From positions 2,542,001-2,606,000 of the forward strand of contig NZ_CP011339.1 in assembly GCF_001264245.1 (NCBI RefSeq): 64,000 bases of DNA. The letters run 5' to 3'. Below are positions 8,161 through 17,574 of the stretch, piece after piece (within the stretch, counting starts at the first letter, position 1; each line of letters begins with the position of its first letter). The notes beneath the pieces are model-generated. The model saw only the letters and a program-made list of their open reading frames with translations. It did no database searches and had not been told where the DNA came from. The DNA comes from Microcystis panniformis FACHB-1757 (lineage in GTDB: Bacteria; Cyanobacteriota; Cyanobacteriia; Cyanobacteriales; Microcystaceae). The position numbers and the translations under genes are program-made.

Positions 8161-8499
8161 TTACATTTTATTAGCGTACCCTACAGGATCACCGACCATA
8201 CTAACCGGTTGCTTGTTGAGAGCAATTTCAAATAAAAATTCAGGGGCAAAGTCTGCTCCGTTTGGCCATTCTATTGTCCGACTATTTACATATACTTTTT
8301 GAAATAAGCTTTTATCTTTTAAAGGTTCAAAGATTTCTCCATACAATTCTTGTTCTAAATCTACAATCCCTTCTATTCCATTATTAAAGGTTAGCTTTAA
8401 TTGATACTTATCCAGATATTCCACACAGATAACATGAAGAAATAGCTCCTTTTTAGGGAAGGGGATCGATTCTGTTAAGAGGTTTTCTTTGACGCGCAT
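8161..8499 (-). CDS. DUF2442 protein (partner of a DUF4160 protein)
   Basis: About 113 residues from the ATG at 8499; a longer start at 8538 is possible but would overlap the upstream gene more. The core VEYLDKYQLKLTFNNGIEGI followed by FEPLKDKSLFQKVYV and IEWPNGADFAPEFL is the DUF2442 signature. DUF2442 and DUF4160 genes occur as overlapping pairs in many genomes and resemble toxin-antitoxin modules, though the mechanism is not established. It overlaps the DUF4160 gene by 47 bases. A second pair is at 26572-27070. Confidence 0.75.
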   Translation of the reverse strand: MRVKENLLTESIPFPKKELFLHVICVEYLDKYQLKLTFNNGIEGIVDLEQELYGEIFEPLKDKSLFQKVYVNSRTIEWPNGADFAPEFLFEIALNKQPVSMVGDPVGYANKM

Positions 8500-8710
8500 T
8501 TTCCCAGTTCTCCAATAGTTCAGATTGGTGTAGATCAAGCCACTCCCATATTAAATTTAGTCCTCTTTTGGGCATTTGACCACAAACTTCACCTGTGTGA
8601 ATCATTATAACCGCTTCATAATCTTGATACTCGGCATGGATATGAGGCGGATTGTGATCGTTATAGTTCATGGTGATTTTTATTCCATAGAAGCTTGATA
8701 GAGTGGGCAT
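8453..8710 (-). CDS. DUF4160 protein
   Basis: 85 residues with the DUF4160 signature: FYGIKITMNYNDHNPPHIHA, then EYQDYEAVIMIHTGEV and LNLIWEWLDLHQSELLENWE. The PPHIHA block is conserved in the family. It is the upstream member of a pair with DUF2442 and the two overlap, implying coupled translation. A role as a toxin-antitoxin-like module is inferred from gene pairing only. Confidence 0.75.
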   Translation of the reverse strand: MPTLSSFYGIKITMNYNDHNPPHIHAEYQDYEAVIMIHTGEVCGQMPKRGLNLIWEWLDLHQSELLENWENARQRKPLNRIDPLP

Positions 8711-8864
8711 GAGTAAGAATAGTAATAAAGGTTGCTTTCTAAAAGTTTGCCCCCTATTGTAAGCTATCGCCCTTGGCGTTCCAGCAATGACAATCTTAAA
8801 GTTTAATCAACAAAATAACAGCGATTACATTGAGCCTAGTCATAGTGAAATTTACAACTAATAA

Positions 8865-8995
8865 TAATAATTTTTGTCTCTGTTGGTTCCCCAATCCAAT
8901 ACATCTGTCTGTGCTTTGTCGCAGTTGTTTGGCCGTTTCTTCTAACCAAGCAAGATAGTCTTGTTCGTATAAGTCTTTAGCGCTGGTCAGGTATT
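8865..8995 (-). pseudogene. DUF29 protein, N-terminal fragment
   Basis: The leftward frame reads AKDLYEQDYLAWLEETAKQL, the standard start of DUF29 proteins that are abundant in cyanobacteria. The expected continuation (LDWG-x-N...) appears only in another frame and then ends. No start codon or C-terminal part is present. Confidence 0.55.
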
Positions 8996-9029
8996 AGGTT
9001 TTTATTTTCTTGACGCTTATCTAACCTAA

Positions 9030-9105
9030 AAAAAGAGGGTTTGCAGGCAGGCACGGATTCCCATTATATATACGAGTATATGTCAAGTGCGGGGATTTGT
9101 CAAGG
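9030..9105 (-). promoter_or_regulatory. Promoter-like repeat, reverse copy of the array unit start
   Basis: Read leftward: TTGACA (complement of 9098-9103), 17 bases, TATACT (complement of 9075-9080), then ATAATGGGAATCCGTGCCTGC. The same layout begins each unit of the array at 10933-12464. It lies just beyond the truncated-looking znuC end. Confidence 0.5.
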
Positions 9106-9133
9106 GTTTTGACAGTAGAAAGGGAGAAAACTT

Positions 9134-9829
9134 TTAACAATACACTTGTTCTAACATAGCGGTAGTGAGAGATTTTTGGCCGTGATAATAGAGACGACGA
9201 TTGAGACAACCGATCGATTTAACATAGGTAGATAGGGTTCCTAGATCATGGGAAATAATTAAAATAGTCATCCACTCATTCAATTCTTGCAACAGGGAAA
9301 AAATACTAGCACGCATTTGGGGATCGACACTGGCAGTGGGTTCATCTAAAATCAAGAGACGGGGTTCTACCGCTAAAGCGCGAGCGATATAAACCCGTTG
9401 GCGCTGTCCTCCCGAAAGTTCAGCAATCGACCTTTTTTTCAACCCTAACATTCCCACACTATCTAAAGCTTTATCTACCCTTAACTCATCTTTTTTACTA
9501 TAGCCTTGCCAGAGTTTTTTGCTGCTCAATCTCCCCATTTTCACCACCTCACCCACAGTAATGGGAAATGAGCGATCGCATTCGACAAACTGCGGCACAT
9601 AACCGACTAATTCCCGACCTTTTTGGACACTTTGCCCCAAAATACTGACTTCTCCCCGCCAAGGTTTAATTAATCCCAGTAAAACCTTGAGGAGGGTAGT
9701 TTTTCCCCCTCCATTCGGGCCAATAATTCCCAGAAAATCCAATTCTTCAATGGTTAAATTAATATCTTCGAGGATGGGTTCCTGTTCGTAGCCGGTCCAG
9801 AGATTACTAATGGTAATGATCGTTGACAT
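9134..9829 (-). CDS. znuC: Zinc/manganese ABC transporter ATP-binding protein, probably C-terminally truncated
   Basis: The Walker A motif GPNGGGKTTLL, signature LSGGQRQRV, Walker B LLILDEPTASVD and switch His (IISHDLG) are all present, so it is a complete ATPase core that energises metal import at the plasma membrane. The start ATG (MSTIITI) is at 9829; two residues further upstream are also possible. It follows the binding-protein gene by about 10 bases. The protein ends at EQVYC, where relatives usually have another 15-25 residues. No permease gene (znuB) follows; a promoter-like repeat begins about 30 bases downstream, so the operon may have been cut by rearrangement. Confidence 0.85.
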   Translation of the reverse strand: MSTIITISNLWTGYEQEPILEDINLTIEELDFLGIIGPNGGGKTTLLKVLLGLIKPWRGEVSILGQSVQKGRELVGYVPQFVECDRSFPITVGEVVKMGRLSSKKLWQGYSKKDELRVDKALDSVGMLGLKKRSIAELSGGQRQRVYIARALAVEPRLLILDEPTASVDPQMRASIFSLLQELNEWMTILIISHDLGTLSTYVKSIGCLNRRLYYHGQKSLTTAMLEQVYC

Positions 9830-9839
9830 ATACAAACAA

Positions 9840-10763
9840 TTACTGATTTAAAACTGTGGCCATTTTTTGGGAAACTTGTCGCAGGTTTTCACTCCAATTT
9901 TCAGCAAAGGCACTGATAGGGATTACCTGTCCCCCAATTTCCCTAGCAATAGTTTCGGCACTTTTCTGGCTAAATTCTGGTTGAGTAAAAATAACTTTAA
10001 TATTCTCTTTTTTTGCCTGTTTGATTAGTTGACCTAACTGGGCAGCACTGGGTTCATTACCGTCGATTTCGATCGCAATCATCTCTAAACCGTAATCTTG
10101 GGCAAAATAGCCCCATTCGGGATGAAATACCATAAATTTTTTGTTTTTAATCCCTGCCAAGTTTTGCCGAATTTCTTGATCTAATGCGTCTAATTCCTGA
10201 CTGAATTTTTCCAAGTTAGCCCGATAGATAGCTTCCTGAGCGGGATCGAGTTGTGCTAGGGTTTGATAAATAGTCTCTGCTTGTGCTTTGACTCGTTTTG
10301 GTGATAACCAAATATGGGGATCTAAGGTGTTTTTTCCAGCTTGATGTTTTTCTTCCTTGCTGTGATCATGATCGTGATTATGTTCTGCTGTCAAAGGGAT
10401 TTTATCTACTCCTTGACTGGTATCGACGATTAACATCTGTTGGTTAACACTGTTTAAGCGATCTTTCCAAGCATCTTCTAAGGATACACCGATTTTAAAG
10501 TAGGCTTGCGATTGGGCTGTGGTTTTTAATTGTTCGGGTTTTGGTTCATAGGTGTGGGGATCTGTCCCGGGTTGAATCATGGCATTAACACTGACTCTAT
10601 CACCGCCGATGCGTTTGACGAAATATTCCTGCGGTACGATACTCACTGTCACCTGTAAGGGTGTCTTTGCTTCCTTTTCCTTGACCGAGGAATCGCTACA
10701 AGCTGTTAAGCTGGCTATAGTCATTGTTAAAGCGATCGCTGTTAACTGGAATTTTTTACCCAT
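9840..10763 (-). CDS. znuA: Zinc ABC transporter substrate-binding lipoprotein
   Basis: 307 residues. An N-terminal lipoprotein signal (IALTMTIASLTAC, lipobox LTAC) is followed by the cluster A-I fold: PQEYFVKRIGGDRV, PGTDPHTYEPKPEQ (metal His), a His-rich loop HNHDHDHSKEEKHQAGK typical of zinc rather than manganese receptors, DPHIWLSP (second His) and MVFHPEWGYFAQDYGL (third His). The lipoprotein would capture periplasmic Zn and hand it to the membrane permease. It is first in an operon with znuC. Zur-like sites upstream suggest repression when zinc is plentiful. Confidence 0.9.
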   Translation of the reverse strand: MGKKFQLTAIALTMTIASLTACSDSSVKEKEAKTPLQVTVSIVPQEYFVKRIGGDRVSVNAMIQPGTDPHTYEPKPEQLKTTAQSQAYFKIGVSLEDAWKDRLNSVNQQMLIVDTSQGVDKIPLTAEHNHDHDHSKEEKHQAGKNTLDPHIWLSPKRVKAQAETIYQTLAQLDPAQEAIYRANLEKFSQELDALDQEIRQNLAGIKNKKFMVFHPEWGYFAQDYGLEMIAIEIDGNEPSAAQLGQLIKQAKKENIKVIFTQPEFSQKSAETIAREIGGQVIPISAFAENWSENLRQVSQKMATVLNQ

Positions 10764-10780
10764 CGGAGTTAACTGAGTCT

Positions 10781-10830
10781 GATTATGATTCTCATCTTAT
10801 CACAGTCGCTGAGAATCGTTATCATTCTGA
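10781..10830 (-). promoter_or_regulatory. Zur/Fur-like operator region upstream of znuA
   Basis: TGAGAATCGTTATCATTCTGA (21 bp, split here as TGAGAATCGT and TATCATTCTGA) at 10810-10830 and TGATTATGATTCTCATC at about 10780-10796 resemble AT-rich imperfect palindromes with GAGAATnnTTATCATTCT, the usual Fur-family (Zur) operator form. Their position 20-65 bases upstream of a zinc-receptor gene fits. Confidence 0.6.
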
Positions 10831-10932
10831 AAATATCTCGGTATAGATGTACTAATTTTTCTGCCTTCGATCTTTTGCTGGCAATTAAAAAATTTTTTCT
10901 TGCCAACCAACGCTTGACATGATATTATATAG

Positions 10933-12464
10933 ATAATGGAAAATCCGTGCGCCTGCGACCCCCCTCTGGTCAGGTCAAATAAAGCCCAAAAAAATTAACC
11001 CCAAAAAGTAGTGGGTGAACTGAAAACTCACATCTGATAACTGATCACTGATAGGCTGTTGACTAAGTAGGGAGGCACAATTACTTGTAGGATGGGTTAG
11101 CGGTAGCGTAATCCCTGGGGGTGTTGGGTTTCATGCTTCAACCCAACCTACGTTCATCTTATATTTAATTCCACCCACCCACTTATCTAAATTACTCGTT
11201 AAGACTGCACCGGAGTTAGGAGCAGGGAGAGGAAGCCTGAGCATTTGTACTAAAACTCCCAAGAGGCAGTGTAAATTCAGGAGATCTGATCTCTGCCGAC
11301 AATTTTCTCCCCTTGACTATCGGTTAATTTTTTTTCCAAAAAAGCTTGACAAAACCCCACGACTTGACAGATAATTTCTTACATAATGGAAAATCCGTGC
11401 GCCTGCGACCCCCTCTGGTCAAGTCAAATAAAGCCCAAAAAAATTAACCCCAAAAAGTAGTCGCTGAACTGAAAACTCACAACTGATAAGTAGGGAGGCA
11501 CAATTACTTGTAGGATGGGTTAGCGGTAGCGTAATCCCTGGGGGTGTTGGGTTTCATGCTTCAACCCAACCTACGTTCATCTTGCTAAGACTGCATCGGA
11601 GTGCCAGAGTTGGGAGCAGGGAGAGGAAGCCTGAGCATTTGTACTAAAACTCCCAAGAGGCAGTGTAAATTCAGGAGATCTGATCTCTGCCGACAATTTT
11701 CTCCCCTTGACTATCGGTTAATTTTTTTTCCAAAAAAGCTTGACAAAACCCCACGACTTGACAGATAATTTCTTACATAATGGAAAATCCGTGCGCCTGC
11801 GACCCCCCTCTGGTCAAGTCAAATAAAGCCCAAAAAAATTAACCCCAAAAAGTAGTCGCTGAACTGAAAACTCACAACTGATAAGTAGGGAGGCACAATT
11901 ATTTGTAGGATGGGTTAGCGGTAGCGTAATCCCTGGGGGTGTTGGGTTTCATGCTTCAACCCAACCTACGTTCATCTTGCTAAGACTGCATCGGAGTGCC
12001 AGAGTTGGGAGCAGGGAGAGGAAGCCTGAGCATTTGTACTAAAACTCCCAAGAGGCAGTGTAAATTCAGGAGATCTGATCTCTGCCGACAATTTTCTCCC
12101 CTTGACTATCGGTTAATTTTTTTTCCAAAAAAGCTTGACAAAACCCCACGACTTGACAGATAATTTCTTACATAATGGAAAATCCGTGCGCCTGCGACCC
12201 CCCTCTGGTCAAGTCAAATAAAGCCCAAAAAAATTAACCCCAAAAAGTAGTCGCTGAACTGAAAACTCACAACTGATAAGTAGGGAGGCACAATTATTTG
12301 TAGGATGGGTTAGCGGTAGCGTAATCCCTGGGGGTGTTGGGTTTCATGCTTCAACCCAACCTACGTTCATCTTGCTAAGACTGCATCGGAGTGCCAGAGT
12401 TGGGAGCAGGGAGAGGAAGCCTGAGCATTTGTACTAAAACTCCCAAGAGGCAGTGTAAATTCAG
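10933..12464 (+). repeat. Tandem array of four units (about 450, 394, 395 and 293 bp) upstream of mfd
   Basis: Units start with ATAATGGAAAATCCGTGC at 10933, 11383, 11777 and 12172. Each contains a 122-bp-MITE sequence (GTAGGATGGGTTAGCGGTAG onward) and the block GAGGAAGCCTGAGCATTTGT. The first unit holds a full MITE (11064-11185); the later units share one deletion of its right end, so the deletion derivative was amplified. Units 2-4 are nearly identical, implying recent expansion. Each unit start is preceded by a promoter-like pair (TTGACA or TTGCCA, 17-18 bases, then GATAAT or TATTAT) and opens a 20-24 codon reading frame with a CAC-Cys motif. Confidence 0.9.
12135..12164 (+). promoter_or_regulatory. 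Promoter-like element, last array unit
   Basis: TTGACA at 12135-12140, an 18-base spacer ending in a second TTGACA, and GATAAT at 12159-12164. The same arrangement is at 11346-11375 and 11740-11769. This copy lies about 340 bases upstream of mfd. Confidence 0.45.
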
Positions 12465-12502
12465 TAGAGCTTAACTAAAAACCGAGCGCCGATCACTAAA
12501 AA

Positions 12503-15500
12503 ATGACTTTTGCCTCCGTTATTCGCAACATTGAAAAATCGCCCTTAACTGCTGAACTTATCCAAAAACTGGAGAAAAACGGCAATTTAACCCTAACCTG
12601 CCTTGCCCGCTTACCGAAAGGATTAATAAGCACAGCTTTCGCCCGTTGTCAAGGAAAAAATCTTTTAATTATCTGTGCCAATCTGGAAGAAGCGGCACGT
12701 TGGGCGGCACAATTAGAAGCGATGACGTGGAAAGGTGTTTTCTTTTATCCCACCTCGGAAGCTTGCCCCTACGAGAGATTTAATCGGGAATCCGAGATGA
12801 TTTGGGGACAGATGCAGGTATTATCGGCAATCAGTCATCAAGAGGCCGGAATTGCGATCGTTACCACCGAAAAAGCCCTGCAGCCCCATTTACCCCCTAG
12901 AGAGGTTTTCGAGAAATATAGCGATAATTTTGCGGTAGGAAGGGTTATAGAAGGCAAAAACCTCGATCTAACCCTAGCTAGATTAGGATATCAAAGGGTT
13001 TCACTGGTAGAAACCGAAGGGCAATGGAGTCGTCGCGGCGATATCGTTGATATTTTCCCAGTTTCGGCAGAATTACCGGTCAGGTTAGAATTTTTCGGCG
13101 ATGAATTGGAAAAATTGCGAGAATTTGACCCTGCCACCCAAAGATCCCTCGATTCTATCCCCAATCTGCTTCTTACTCCCACTAGCTTCGCGGCGATGAT
13201 TGCCCCTTCTCTCCCCCCGACAGTGGCCGATTATCTGGAGGCCGAAGAGCGAGAAAAATTGGCTAATGGCATTTATCCAGAGGGAATTGAGCGATTTTTA
13301 GGCTTGGCATTCCGTCAACCTGCCTCTTTATTGGATTATCTCCCCGAAAATACCCTTATTGCCTTTGATGAACTGGAAAGCTGTCAAGCTAGAAGCGATC
13401 GCTGGATAGAATATATTGGGGAACGCTGGCAAGAGATAGAACCAGCTTTACCGCAAATTCACCGTTCTTTTGGCGAATCTTTGGAAATATCGGTTAAATT
13501 TCCCCATCTCTACCTCTCAGAAATAGACGATCACCTCTCCGAAAATAGTCTTAATCTCTCCAGTCGTCCGATTCCCACCAATCCGGGACAATTCGCCAAA
13601 CTAGCGGAAATTTTACGGGGAAAAAGAGAGATTTATAGCGGTATTAAAGTAAATAAGTATGCTACATGGTTAATATCTGCCCAACCCTCCCGTACAGTCT
13701 CGTTATTACAGGAACACGACTGCCCGGCCCAATTTATCCCCAATCCCCTTGATTTTGGGGCGATCGAGCGCTTAATAATTCAAAACACCGCTACAGCCCT
13801 AAAATACTCAGGATTAGCTGAATTAGAAGGTTTTATCCTGCCCACCTATCGCATAGTCGTCGTTAGCGATCGAGAGTTCTTCGGGCAACATCTTTTAAAT
13901 ACTGCCGGTTACGTCCGCAAACGTCGGCAAGCAGCCTCGGTACAGGTGGATGTGAATAAACTCCGTCCCCTCGATTTTGTAGTACATAAACACCATGGCA
14001 TCGGACAGTTTATCAAACTAGAAAAGCAGGAAAGCACAATTAGCGGAGTAGTGCAAGGTCGAGATTATCTAGTTATTAAATATGCCGATGGATTATTGCG
14101 GGTTCCTGCCGATTCTGTTGATAATCTCTCCCGTTATCGTCATACAGGTAATCAAGAGCCAGAATTACATAAAATCTCTGGCAAAGCGTGGGAAGCGACG
14201 AAAGCCCGCGTCAGGAAGTCAGTTAAGAAGTTAGCGGTTGATTTAATCAATATTTACGCCCAACGCGCCCAAAAATCGGGTTTTGCCTATCCGATGGATA
14301 ATCCCTGGCAGCGGGAGTTAGAGGATTCTTTTCCCTACCAACCCACTGCTGATCAACTGAAAGCGATACAGGATGTGAAACGGGATTTAGAAAGCGATCG
14401 CCCGATGGATCGATTAGTCTGTGGGGATGTGGGTTTTGGTAAGACAGAAGTGGCGATTCGTGCTATTTTTAAAGCTGTCACCACGGGTCATAAACAGGTG
14501 GCTTTATTAGCACCAACAACGATTTTAACCCAACAACATTATCACACCCTGAAAGAACGTTTTGCTCCCTATCCCATTAATGTGGGTTTATTAAATCGTT
14601 TTCGCACCAATTCCGAGAAAAAAGATATCGTCCAGCGCTTGAAAACGGGGGAATTGGATATAGTAGTGGGGACGCAGTTGTTATTGAGTAAAGCGGTGGA
14701 GTTTAAAGATTTAGGGTTATTGGTAATTGATGAAGAACAGCGTTTTGGGGTCAATCAAAAGGAGAAAATTAAGGCTTTTAAAAGTAATATTGATGTGTTA
14801 ACCTTGAGTGCGACACCGATTCCCCGGACTCTTTATATGTCCCTTTCTGGGGTGCGAGAAATGAGTTTAATTACCACACCTCCCCCTCTCGTCGTCCCAT
14901 CCAAACCCACCTTTCTAGTTATAATTCTGATGCGATTAGAACGGCAATTCGCAATGAATTGGATCGGGGGGGACAGATTTTTTATGTAGTACCAAGAATC
15001 GAGGGAATTGAAGAAAAAGCGGCAGCAATTCAAGGGATGATTCCGGGTGCTAGAATTGCCATCGGCCACGGTCGTATGGATGAGGCTGAATTAGAGACCA
15101 CCATGTTAGCTTTTAATAATGGGGAAGCGGATATCTTAGTCTGTACGACTATTGTGGAGTCGGGGTTAGATATTCCCAGAGTTAACACGATTATCATTGA
15201 AGATGCCCAAAAATTCGGTTTAGCGCAACTCTATCAACTGCGGGGACGGGTGGGGCGATCGGGAGTACAAGCGCACGCTTGGTTACTTTATCCGGCCAAG
15301 GCAGAACTAACAGAAACCGCTCGGGAAAGATTAAAGGCAATTCAAGAATTTACCCAGTTAGGATCGGGGTATCAATTAGCGACTAGGGATCTGGAAATTC
15401 GCGGTGCGGGTAACTTATTAGGTGCGGAACAATCGGGACAAATGGAAGCGATCGGTTTTGATCTATATATGGAAATGTTACAGGAAGCTTTGCGGGAAAT

Positions 15501-15984
15501 TCAAGGTCAAGAAATTCCTCAAGTGGAGGATACCCAAATCGATCTGAAATTAACGGCATTTATTCCTAACGATTATATATCCGATCCAGAGCAGAAAATG
15601 GATGTCTATCGGGCGATCGCTACTGCCAATTCTCAGAAAAATTTAGGACAAATTGCTGCGGATTTAGTGGATAGATACGGAGCGATTCCTTCACCGGTGG
15701 CACAATTATTTAAGGTAATCGAGTTAAAACATCTGGCTAAGTCCCTCGGTTTTTCGCGAATTAAACCCGACGGAAAACAGCATATTATCCTCGAAACTCC
15801 CATGGAAGAGCCAGCGTGGAAATTATTACAAGAACACCTACCCCAACATATACAATCACGCTTTGTTTATGGTCCCAAACAGGTGACAGTTAGGGGTTTA
15901 GGAGCGGTAAAACCACCACAGCAGTTAGATAGTTTATTGGAGTGGTTAGCTAAGTGTAAAGATGGTTTACCGACGAGGAATTAG
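12503..15984 (+). CDS. mfd: Transcription-repair coupling factor Mfd, with a one-base frameshift
   Basis: Mfd removes RNA polymerase stalled at DNA lesions and recruits UvrA. The N-terminal UvrB-like module is at residues about 30-400, the CarD-like RNAP-interaction domain begins near KLRPLDFVVHKHHGIGQF, and the RecG-like motor follows: Walker A CGDVGFGKTEVA, LLAPTTILTQQH, DEEQRFG, TLSATPIPRTL. At about 14886 one base is missing (CCTCCCCCTCTCG where CCCCCTTCTCG is expected), which ends the first frame at 14989. The second frame continues with FYVVPRIEGIEEKA, TTIVESGLDIPRVN, YQLRGRVGRSG and the Mfd C-terminus to 15984. The total, about 1160 residues, is normal. A read error is as likely as real loss. 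Confidence 0.9.
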
Positions 15985-16273
15985 ACTAAATCCTGTTTAA
16001 AAAGTATAGGAGACTGGGAATTATGAATTATCAATTATCAATTATGAAGTGGGGAGCAGGGGAGAAGATAATCACTAAAAGTAATCTCCTGTCTCAACCG
16101 GGAAATTACTTTTGCAAGACTACCTAAGTAGCTGGTTATAATTAAATTAAAAATGGATTTTGCCTTTAATCCCCCTTGATAAGGTAGGGTTGATTCATGA
16201 ATCAACCCTACCCTTGATAACGGGGATATCTGATAATTTTTAACGCCTACCTACTCATAAGGTGCTTTGGGTA
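15985..16273. other. Intergenic with a perfect palindrome
   Basis: Contains ACTAAATCCTGTTTAAAAAG (repeated at about 19462) and GGAGACTGGGAATTATGAAT (repeated at about 53569). At 16183-16212 GGTAGGGTTGATTCA is followed directly by its exact reverse complement, a 30-bp palindrome also found at 38338-38365. No gene seen. Confidence 0.6.
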
Positions 16274-16360
16274 CGGAGAGAGAGGGATTCGAACCCTCGT
16301 TAAAGTTACCCCTAAACAGCATTTCCAGTGCTGCGCCTTCAACCGCTCGGCCATCTCTCC
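16274..16360 (-). tRNA. tRNA-Ser (anticodon GGA)
   Basis: Read leftward, the acceptor strand GGAGAGA pairs with TCTCTCC (discriminator G). The D arm is TGGCCGAGCGGTTGAAGGCG, the anticodon stem-loop CAGCACT-GGA-AATGCTG, then a long variable arm and the T loop GGTTCGAATCC. The 87-nt length with a long variable arm is typical of tRNA-Ser. Confidence 0.95.
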
Positions 16361-16476
16361 AATTGAGGTCACGATCATCAATCCTACAGCAAATGCTGCC
16401 GATCTGTCAAATTATTTTTCTTTTTCCGACGATGACCGATCAGGTTAAACTTCATCTTGAAGGGAAACGCTGTCAG

Positions 16477-17574
16477 TTAAGCACACCCTAGATATTGATT
16501 TAAGATTGCGGCCGTAGCTAGACCGGTTTTTTGCCAACTAAACTCATCGGCCCGTTTTTTGCCTAGATGACTTAATTTTGACTGTAATTGTCGATCTTGA
16601 GCGATAATTTTTAGGGCATCGGCTATGCACTCGACTCGATAGGGATCGATTAAAATTGCCGCTGTTGCCGTGACTTCGGGCAAAGATGACAAATTTGAGG
16701 TAATGACGGGTGTACCGCAGGCCATAGCCTCTAAAACGGGCAATCCGAAGCCTTCCCAGAGACTGGGGAAGACTAAAGCAGTGGCTTGACTGATAACTTT
16801 GGGTAGGTGATCGTAGGGGATATAGTCGAGAAATTTAATGCGATCGCTGACTGCTAATTCCCGCGCTTGTTGTTGTAAATTGGGGGTATAACGGCGATCA
16901 AAGCTGCCGGCAATCCAAAGACGATAATCGCTTAAATCTGGAGGCAGTTGGGCAAAAGCGGCGATTAAACGCGGTAAATTTTTATAGGGATTGGGACGAC
17001 CGAGATAGAGAAAATAGGGATGCTCTGGCTTATCATCTTGAATAGGGCGAAAGTGATGATGATCGTAGGCTAGGGGAATAGAAGTAATTTTATCGGCGGG
17101 AATTTGATAATATTCAGTGATATCTTTGGCCGTTGCCTGAGAGTTGCAGATAATATGTTTTGCCTGTTGTAATACCTGCGGCACATAATAACGGAAATAG
17201 TGAGTTAAGGGGGAAGTAAAACTGGGAAACCGCAGGGGAATTAAATCGTGGACCATGACGACAAAGCGACAGGGAGAATTTATCGGCGCTTCTGGAAGGG
17301 GAGAAAAGAGTAAATTGGCCTTTAATTGTCGGTAAATTGACGATAACCGAAACTGAGTCCAGAGTAAGCGTTTTAAATGACCTTTCGCTCCTCGATCGGG
17401 GGCGAGACCTTTGGGGATAGAATAACAGTTAAAGTCGGGATAACTATTAGCTGTTAGTAGGGTTGGTTCTAAATTTTTCAGGTAGGGTAAGAGGTTAAGA
17501 ATGTAGGTACTGATTCCCGTGGGTTGGGGAAAAAGTACCGAGAGATTAATTAATAATTTAGGCTGTGTATTCAC
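16477..17574 (-). CDS. Glycosyltransferase family 4 (GT-B fold)
   Basis: 365 residues. The N-terminal segment LFPQPTGISTYILNLLPYL has the glycine-containing acceptor-side loop, and FLYLGRPNPYKNLPRLIAAF begins the nucleotide-sugar domain. The E-x7-E motif lies in EGFGLPVLEAMACGTPVITS. Such enzymes transfer a sugar from a nucleotide donor in the cytoplasm, usually for envelope polysaccharide; the specific sugar cannot be read. The start codon is GTG at 17574, overlapping the stop of the upstream TPR gene by one base (TAGTG), so the two are translationally coupled. Confidence 0.85.
   Translation of the reverse strand: MNTQPKLLINLSVLFPQPTGISTYILNLLPYLKNLEPTLLTANSYPDFNCYSIPKGLAPDRGAKGHLKRLLWTQFRLSSIYRQLKANLLFSPLPEAPINSPCRFVVMVHDLIPLRFPSFTSPLTHYFRYYVPQVLQQAKHIICNSQATAKDITEYYQIPADKITSIPLAYDHHHFRPIQDDKPEHPYFLYLGRPNPYKNLPRLIAAFAQLPPDLSDYRLWIAGSFDRRYTPNLQQQARELAVSDRIKFLDYIPYDHLPKVISQATALVFPSLWEGFGLPVLEAMACGTPVITSNLSSLPEVTATAAILIDPYRVECIADALKIIAQDRQLQSKLSHLGKKRADEFSWQKTGLATAAILNQYLGCA

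Noticed and set aside
10936..10998. A metallothionein-like small protein (CAC motif) near the zinc genes
   Set aside because: Unit 2 of the array shifts the frame after D and the reverse copy at 9050 does not keep it; true bacterial metallothioneins have many more Cys. Kept only as a finding on the array.
11064..12464. A CRISPR-like or phage origin array
   Set aside because: Units of about 395 bp are direct tandem duplications with a MITE inside, not short repeats with unique spacers.
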